DNA of 64,000 nt, from assembly GCA_932521025.1 (NCBI GenBank), contig OW051472.1:310001-374000 (forward strand), read 5' to 3'. Position 1 is the first letter of the stretch; each line of letters begins with the position of its first letter. This document shows positions 57,661-64,000 of the stretch, piece by piece. Source of the DNA: Oscheius onirici. Its lineage: Eukaryota > Nematoda > Chromadorea > Rhabditida > Rhabditidae. The notes beneath the pieces were generated by a model that was not told where the DNA came from, made no database searches, and was given only the letters and a program-made list of their open reading frames with translations. Made by a program: the position numbers and the translations under genes.

Positions 57661-59124
57661 TCCAAACGACTAGCTGCTCTTACTGACTGTCTCTCAGAAA
57701 AAAGTTCCAGTTCCAGTCTCTTTCGGAATAATAGACTCTCCTTCAAGACTTTCTAGTCTCTGTCTCTTGACTTACTGTTTGACTACTATTAATTCAAAGT
57801 ATCCGGAAGATTTTCAACTATACAGTGGTTCTTTGTCCAGTGCTGTTGACTCTCTCCAGTTTAGTAACATATAAGTTTCTGCTGGATTAGACTAGTTGAA
57901 CTGGAGAGTCTTGTTTCGACTCGGAATGATTCTCTCGTACCCAGTATACTGTAGCCGTACTCTTTTTTACCCAGAAACTGTGTAACTGTCGCCCACTTCT
58001 TCTAGAGCTTTTTTCCCACTAAACCCATCGAAATCTATACGTGTCGTGTGTAATTGCTATGCGTGTGTATTCTCTCTCTCACACAGAGACCCGCGAAGTG
58101 TGTGTAAAGCGACCAGAGCGCGCAATTTGTAACCGAGAATGGAGATGTCACGCCCGGTTTGATAGGCTTAACTGTCAACAGTAGTACTCTGTTTACCGGG
58201 TTCAATTGGTCACACTTTTCCCAGAGTACATATCCGAACCACTGTCCTTTTTTTTTCTTTCCTATCAGTCAGTCTGCCTGACGAAATGACCTGTCTCTTG
58301 TCCCATAGCCTGAGTGGCATCTGTCCATTACAGAGAACTGATAACCAATACTGTTCCTGAAGCAGTCTCTGTCTTTCTTCCTGTACTTTCTCTTCCTCCA
58401 GTAGTCTTGACTCTGTTGAGATAGACTGTCCTTTTGATCAGTTTCTTGGCTTTGAGACAGAAGGAACAATCTGGAAGTTCACAGTATCCTGTCTAGAGAC
58501 AAAGAATATAGTACCCTTTAGACTCTCCTTTAGCTTTGACTGACTGTCTACGGATCGGTACTGTAGTTCTTCCAATTCCACGGCCACCTGAGATTATCCT
58601 GACTCTCACCTTCCTGACTACTGAACTGTTCCCTCTGACTCTCTGTCTCTCTTACTTTTCCTGGCCTTGATCAAACCTAGCCTGAAATCCTGGTTTTCTG
58701 CTGAAATTCTACTGATCCATCTCATTTCAACTTTTTCCAACATCTGTCCAACTGACCTAAAGACTTTTCGATGGATTCATTATAATCGTTGTGGGGGTGA
58801 GATGCTATCGGGGTCGGGCCGAAGGGGTCACTGTTCGTAAGGGGTCAGTTCGCTTTTCACTACTTGCCTCCTGTTCCTACCAATCCATGTCTCTCGCTCT
58901 CCAGAAAAAAAGATAGTCTTCCCAATTCCTATTGACAATGGCCTCCAGTCCCCGTCTCTGATAAGATACAGCCACCCGGCTGACTTCAGCCCCTTCAGTC
59001 TCTCTGTCTTTCTGGCCATGTGGCCCAACTAGTCCCTCATCCCATAATCCGGTTAAAAACTAAGCTGACTTTGCACTTTTCAAGCCTTTTCTGTCCAAAC
59101 TCTCCCCTAAAATTCTTTTTTCAG

Positions 59125-59281
59125 ATGTGAGAGGTCTCAATCCTTGTACAGTTTCACCTCCTCCCGAGTTCTTGGTCAGCCCAGCCCGTCGTATTTTCAA
59201 AATCCTCTCTTCTAATAATGGTGAGTCTTTGAAATATAGCTCTTTTCATTGAAATATTTTCCAGGTTTCCTCCAGTTCTGA
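59125..59281 (+). CDS. Possible two terminal exons of an unidentified gene
   Basis: A TTTTTTCAG acceptor at 59124, an open 96-nt exon (VRGLNPCTVSPPPEFLVSPA, then RRIFKILSSNN), a GTGAGT donor at 59221 and, after a CCAG at 59264, a phase-matched end GFLQF and stop at 59281. The exon at 54505-54568 (CPVWMPTTSATLPDHY) would join it in phase, across a 4.5-kb intron. No start codon could be placed and no domain is recognised. Confidence 0.3.
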
Positions 59282-60373
59282 GCAGAAGGGACTAGTTTTA
59301 ATTTAAAGTGAGTTCCTTTTCCTGGCTCCAGTTTAAAGCTGTCTCTGACCTTCTGACAGACTTTTTGAGTTGGATTGTAAAGCCCGCTGGTGGTTTTTGT
59401 CGGGACAAAGATAAACTGAGACAGGATGGGGGATTAGGGAAAGTCAGCAGAGAAACAGAAGGACAGGGACAGGGATCTTACTAAGCAGTTTTTTTTCCAG
59501 GTCGCAGAGGCTCGCGGTCGTATCCGCTCCGGATACCTCAATCGTCGAGTCTTTCACAGTCAACCAACCAGCACGTTCTTTCTTCAACTAGTGGCCTTCC
59601 ATCTCTCTTCTCCTCCAGTCTTTCTTTTTTTCTCTCCAACGGGCCGGGCAGCCAAAACGAAAAATCAGAAACAGTCCCCAGGCCGTCAGAAACCTTCTTA
59701 TGATCTCCGCCGAGTCCAAAACTCGTTTTTTGGCTCGCATCCCATGGATATTTCTGACGGCCCGTGAGACTCTCGGCCCCCAATCCAGTCAAGGTCTAAA
59801 ACTTTTTTTTGCACCCTCTCTCTCCTTCTTGAAATATCATAGTTTTGATCTTTTCCCGCGCTTTTTTCTCAACTTTTTAGTAGTCATTTCTGTGATTTAT
59901 GTAGTCTTCCAACTCTCCTTCTTGTCCCCGATTCATGCAACCCTTGTGATTTCCCCCCAAAAATTTTCCCTCGTCTCGGTTTACAAATCTTTTTAAAGGT
60001 CTAAAAAAATCCCAGAACAAGCAATTTTCTCTCTAAGCCAACATGACATCGCAACCTGAGGTCTCTCTATGTGCCGCCCATCTCAGCCAACCAAAAACCA
60101 TCTCTCTTCTCTTTTTTTTCAGTAGATTTCTAATAATTTATATTTATACAACATAGATATTGACAGATTATTATATTTAGTGTGTGTGCCATCCTGTTAG
60201 TCGCTCCCCCTGTCCCCAAATTGAATACATGTACTCTCTGTCTCTCTATCTGTAATGAAAATAAAACTATCGGGAATATTATGGAGAAGTCACAGAAAAT
60301 GAACAGAGGAACGTCTAAAATCACGAGATTGCTGGACAAAATTTGTATTTCAAAGCTGAGCCAGGATGTTTCT

Positions 60374-60812
60374 TCACCTTACTACATGTTTCATCGTATT
60401 TTTGTTGTTTGAGAAGGCAACAACGACGGAATCGGCTAGAAAACGGGAATTCCGCGGGCGAATGGGATACTGTAGCCGTATGAACCAACATACATAGGTA
60501 GCAGACGTCCAGATCGAAAGAACCGTCTTTTCCGCCATCGCCGAAGGCACCTGCAAAACTGGCGATCTTGGAGGAACCGGAACGTGCTCGTCTTTCACAG
60601 AAGACATCTGTGCCAGTACTAGAAACTCGTATTAAACTAGATCATATCTTCAAGAGCCTAGAAGTAGTAATAATACGCGTTTTCCATTTTTATGTGTCTT
60701 TGTCCCTTTCTTTTCTTTTAGACACGCACAATAGAAACTTCTCACCTACTTCTGTTACCACGACCCTAATTTCCCCTTGCGCTTGTACTTCTTCCTCAGA
60801 AGACGTGAGATT
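60374..60812 (-). CDS. Possible small minus-strand gene downstream of the Tudor gene
   Basis: An exon ending at 60746 (SSEEEVQAQGEIRVVVTEV) is followed by a GTGAG donor. An exon starting at 60618 (acceptor TTTCTAG) joins it in phase and reads LAQMSSVKDEHVPVPPRSPV, continuing to a stop at 60374. A start at the ATG at 60607, just after a CACAG acceptor, is also possible. The upstream exon lacks an ATG. A different frame of the same stretch (KIASFAGAFGDGGKDGSFDL) also looks coding-like, so the true frame is unsettled. Confidence 0.3.
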
Positions 60813-60822
60813 TTAGACCTAC

Positions 60823-60828
60823 TTTATT
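60823..60828 (-). terminator. Candidate poly(A) signal of the Tudor-domain gene
   Basis: AATAAA on the minus strand, about 180 nt past the stop codon at 61009. The weak open frames of the next feature begin right after it, a spacing seen in nematode operons. Confidence 0.45.
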
Positions 60829-61008
60829 TTTGACCAGTGTTCTCGATAATGAAGTTTCATAGTATCAGATTAATTGTTTTGAGACTACTTCCACGAAAAT
60901 TTTAAAACAAAAACTGGCTAGGAAGAAATCAGTTCATTGGAAAAAAAACAACAGTTTAGGCACGATATAAAACGGGGATATGTTAAAGTATACATGGTAG
61001 GAAAGTTA

Positions 61009-62812
61009 TTAGAGAGAAGCGATGCCTTCTAGAATCAATTTCAGTTCGGAATTATCCTCAAAGCTTCTAGCATAGGAATACGCTAGAGCGATAGCGCAAG
61101 ACTTAAAAATGCGCTTCGTTTCGGTGCCATCGACGGTGGGAAGTGCTCCTTGAACCCAGTCGTACCTATAAATGGGACAAAATACGCGTGAAATTAATAT
61201 AACATACAGCGACATCAAGTTTTGAGCAGGCGGCAAGGGCTTGTCGGGAGGAGTATTGTTGGGCTCGGTATCGACAGAACTGCTGAGCGAGATCGGAGGC
61301 AGCAGAGGTTCACGTTCCTGATTATTGGACGTTCCAGTTGAAGTAGTTTGGTCTCTAGCAGCCGGCACTAGAGACTTCTCGTGCAGCTGAAAGTCTTCGG
61401 CAATTCCGTCCAAGGACATAATTTTTGCAGCACGGCATATAGCTTCAGGATCAATCGTATACTTAGTCTTCGGAGCAGGAAAAAGCGGATGACCATCTCT
61501 CGCGTAGTCAAAATCATAGCAGTTCCTAGCCAAGACCTGCAAAACGCCTTCAGTCCAGATTGGCAAACAAAACGAACCTTCACCTCCTCAGTCAATTCGT
61601 TGACGGTCATGGGGACCGTATTTGCATCCGGGCACAAAATGAGGCCTTGATCTGTGAACTTGGTCATATAGGTGCTGAACCATTCGGAATTATCGTGTAC
61701 CCACTCCAGATCTGGCATTACGTCCTGAACTCTTGCTTTGAGAAATGTGTAACAAGAGGCATACTTTTCCCGTCATTCCAAACAGATATCCGGCATAGAC
61801 ATCGTGTGATCGGAATGCGTTGAACTTCTCATTTATAACGGAGCCGATCTCATTGACGAGTTTCTGAAAACGAGACTTTGTTAATAAACGAATAACGCTT
61901 ACGGTCGGGATCCACTTTAGCTTGTGCACTTTGGCCAAGAATAGGCCACTAGCGATGTGCTTTGTGTTCAATTCATCAGGAAGCTCGAATATGTCGTGAG
62001 GCTCCATATCGGCATAGGCGTTGAAATCGAGGCAGATGCAATGGAACGTTCCGGGGACCATTCCTTGCCCAACGATGACAGCACGGACGCTATCTTCTCC
62101 CTTTCGAATGATACATGGCTTGCCTGGACGAATTTCAGCCAAGTGTTTGAATCCTTGGTTGCAACGTTCCCAGTGACTGAACAACATGAATCGAGGTGAC
62201 AAGACAAGAAAGGCTTACTCGGCAATTATTTGTACGTATTTGATCTTTTCGGAATCGGTGTTTCCTAGAAGGCTGGAGACCAAAACGCATCTTGGAGGAA
62301 CGAAATGGAGGGGAGCCATAAACATTGGACCGCTTTCTCTCAAATTCACCACGCATTTGCCCTTTTCTTCTGCGTTCAACCAGTTGAGATCCATCTGCAA
62401 AGCTTCACGGCAAGAGCTGAATCGGAGTTTCTTGACATCGATCACGTGGCGCAGAGCGACTTCCGGCCTTCTTTTCTTGCCTAAAATTCAAGCGATTACT
62501 ATGATAATGGCAACATCAATACCCGAATCCGGGTAGGTACAAATAAAGTATTCGGGATTCATGTCGACTGCGCGCTTGACACGGGATGAGAGATCAGTAT
62601 ACAGAACACGTGTTGTCTGCTCCGGAAAGAATTTCTTGAGATCCTGCTCCAATTTCACGTCATAGTCCTCAAATTCGTTGAAAGTTTTACTGGACTTGAT
62701 GTTATCCTAAAATAAGAGGAACTTCTTAGTTTCTAGAACAACCTACCGTTTCCGGTGGATTAGCAGAAATGAACAACTGGGCCTGCTGAACCAGCGTCAT
62801 ATCTTCGGTCAT
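61009..62812 (-). CDS. Tudor-domain protein (505 aa)
   Basis: Eight exons on the minus strand (62747-62812, 62523-62706, 62219-62480, 61903-62176, 61765-61863, 61578-61724, 61208-61536, 61009-61165), all in phase. The Tudor core lies at about residues 186-240: EIRPGKPCIIRKGEDSVRAV, FHCICLDFNAYADMEPHDIF and ELPDEL, with the family-typical G.PC...ED...RA.V...G, then DFxxY and a final LPxxL. The preceding 90 residues (GKCVVNLRESGPMF, APLHFVPPRCVLVSS) may be the SN-like half of an extended Tudor domain. The C-terminal third holds a Ser/Thr/Pro-rich linker (TSNNQEREPLLPPISLSSS). Tudor proteins read methylated arginine and in nematodes often work in germ granules or small-RNA pathways (EKL-1, RSD-6, SIMR-1). 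Which of these, if any, is the relative cannot be told. An ATTTATAG acceptor lies 2 nt before the ATG and would suit SL trans-splicing. Confidence 0.82.
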
Positions 62813-63812
62813 TATCTATAAATGTATGAAAATTAAACGAAGTCTTGACGGGAAGAAAAATCTGACAGCAAATACGGAAAGTATTTGAATATTCCAGCAT
62901 GTATGCTAACACTATTTTCTGGCAAAGGTTAACAAAACACAAGTTATGGTGAATAGGTGAAGTAGCAACGGAGGAGTATACCTCGAAAAACAGTGATAGC
63001 ATTGAAAAAGTATTCACCTCGCTGCAGAGCAGCAAAATGCTGAAATGGCCTAAAACGTTTGTATCTGAAGTTTTAAAGGACTGTGTCACTAATTATTACT
63101 GTAACGCGCCAGTTCAAACGCCCTAAAAAATATTCTCTCCGGAGTTTGTTTATTTTTAGACAAAAATGTGATTTGGCATTTTGATTTTTCAGCCATTTTT
63201 TTATTGCTTAGCACACGTTTATTGTGCCGTTTTATCGTTGCAACAACCTATATTCTCCTTAGGAAATCTATTAGCCTTTCCCTGAGCAGCCATTGTGACC
63301 CGTAGCAGCAAGAATATTGCCGAATGTTTCCTCGATTTTCTCAGAATTCGATAGAGGACAACCAAGTCATTTTCTTTGTCCGTTTGCTCCGTTTCTCTTC
63401 AAATATCATCATTTCAGCTTCCAAAATCTTGTATATTGGACGAAGAGGTTGTCAATGTCTGCAGCCTCTTCTTTCAAAAGATTTGACTCTTTTTCATTCT
63501 CCTTCTTTATTGTGTCCGTTTACTATGCCTTTGCCTGTTTTATTCCTTCGTTTTTTTATCATTTCAGCTTCCAAAAACTGCTTTGATAACCGGCCCCTCA
63601 TTTCCAAAGCTTCCAGCTCTTTCCATCCTCTTTCCATTATGCCTTTACTGTTAATTTTGTCTTGTGTTTTTCCCATGAAAACACCGAAAATGAGCTGCGT
63701 CTTGATACCTAGGAAAGGAAGGCTATAATGTTGCTGTAGCAGCATGTTCTTGTTGGACCCTTTTTTTATTCTTCTCTTTCCATCACTTTCTCCATTCATT
63801 TAAAGTATTCAG
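62813..63812. other. Spacer between Tudor gene and right-edge exons, with a two-copy repeat
   Basis: Two direct copies about 150 bp apart share ATCATTTCAGCTTCCAAAA (63408 and 63559) followed by similar CT-rich sequence (TTTCATTCTCCTTCTTTATT / CTTTCCATCCTCTTTCCATT). On the minus strand both copies encode a related LEAEM-containing stretch (63494-63799 is one open frame), but no gene structure could be built. A minus-strand GTGAAT donor near 63017 could mark a 5' UTR exon of the Tudor gene. Confidence 0.45.
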
Positions 63813-64000
63813 GATTTGGTGTAGTCCCGGGCCGGAGAAAGCAGGACTGGGACTGCCACGGGGATGGCAGTGAGCCGGAGCGAGTCCCTGTGGCTATGTT
63901 TACCGGTCAGTTTTCTTTGTATTGCTCTTTTCAGCAAAACTTTTATTCTTAGTTCTAATTGAATGATTTACAGGCCGAGAGGAACGCGGAGAAGGAAGGA
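63813..64000 (+). CDS. Possible gene fragment running off the right edge
   Basis: A TATTCAG acceptor (63812), an open exon to 63905 (GFGVVPGRRKQDWDCHGDGS, EPERVPVAMFTG), a GTCAGT donor, and a TTTACAG acceptor (63973) with a phase-matched continuation REERGEGR to the end of the window. No domain can be recognised from about 40 residues. Confidence 0.4.

Larger units (their letters stand above)
54224..60373. other. Mostly non-coding region downstream of the zinc-finger gene
   Basis: Contains the zinc-finger 3' UTR, a fold-back element (55246-55477), CT-rich tracts (for example 57490-57660) and possible isolated exons at 54505-54568 and 59125-59281. A plus-strand open frame at 55703-56218 is long but biased in Ser, Pro and Leu, with no splice or domain support. 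The stretch 59502-59702 is open in two frames after a TTTCCAG acceptor and cannot be decided. Confidence 0.5.

Noticed and set aside
59502-59792. Alternative last exon in two open frames and an antisense frame
   Set aside because: No way to choose between frames and no recognisable product; recorded only under the region entry.

Overview
The window is nuclear DNA of a free-living nematode, most like a rhabditid relative of Caenorhabditis. The evidence is short GT-AG introns with TTTCAG acceptors, two nematode-type nuclear hormone receptors, clustered nematode chemoreceptors, small glycine-rich secreted peptides and a gustatory-receptor-like (GUR/LITE-1-type) gene. Genes were rebuilt exon by exon by checking splice sites and reading phase. 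The species cannot be named from the sequence.

Layout, left to right. 1-1393: 3' end of a divergent Na,K-ATPase-like alpha subunit (+). 5016-9611: two paralogous nuclear hormone receptors arranged tail to tail, with 29 bp between their stop codons. 13045-14903: a secreted cysteine-rich protein resembling chitin-binding proteins, with an unresolved last junction at a run of 25 C. 15098-20111: two paralogous 7TM chemoreceptors in the same orientation, with a tiny secreted-peptide gene (-) and a truncated LINE between them. 20134-21302: a divergent pair of glycine-rich secreted proteins, each with a TATA-like box. 21479-23487: a 2-kb element with long terminal inverted repeats, next to a receptor-like relic. 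24740-27973: a complete gene for propionyl-CoA carboxylase alpha (pcca-1). 28883-30551: a complete gustatory-receptor-family 7TM gene. 31090-31726: a second truncated LINE with a 10-bp target-site duplication.

30552-51482 is a roughly 21-kb gene-poor stretch rich in low-copy duplications, minisatellites, a (GGGACA)n array and fold-back elements. It ends at a five-finger C2H2 zinc-finger gene (51483-54223) and may hold that gene's regulatory DNA. 54224-60373 is again mostly non-coding. 61009-62812 (-) encodes a Tudor-domain protein. Weak coding signals lie at 59125-59281, 60374-60812 (-) and at the right edge (63813-64000).

One theme runs through the whole window: simple repeats built on GACAGAG/GGGACA occur in many introns and spacers. 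Twice they have become perfect (GGGACA)n arrays (85 and 36 units) that fit a G-quadruplex pattern. The genes do not form one pathway. They are a sensory and secreted-protein neighbourhood (receptors, NHRs, cuticle or defence peptides) around one housekeeping mitochondrial enzyme. I found no convincing undescribed system; the most promising leads are the intronic (GGGACA)85 array, the ion-site changes in the ATPase and the repeat-driven structure of the gene-poor region.
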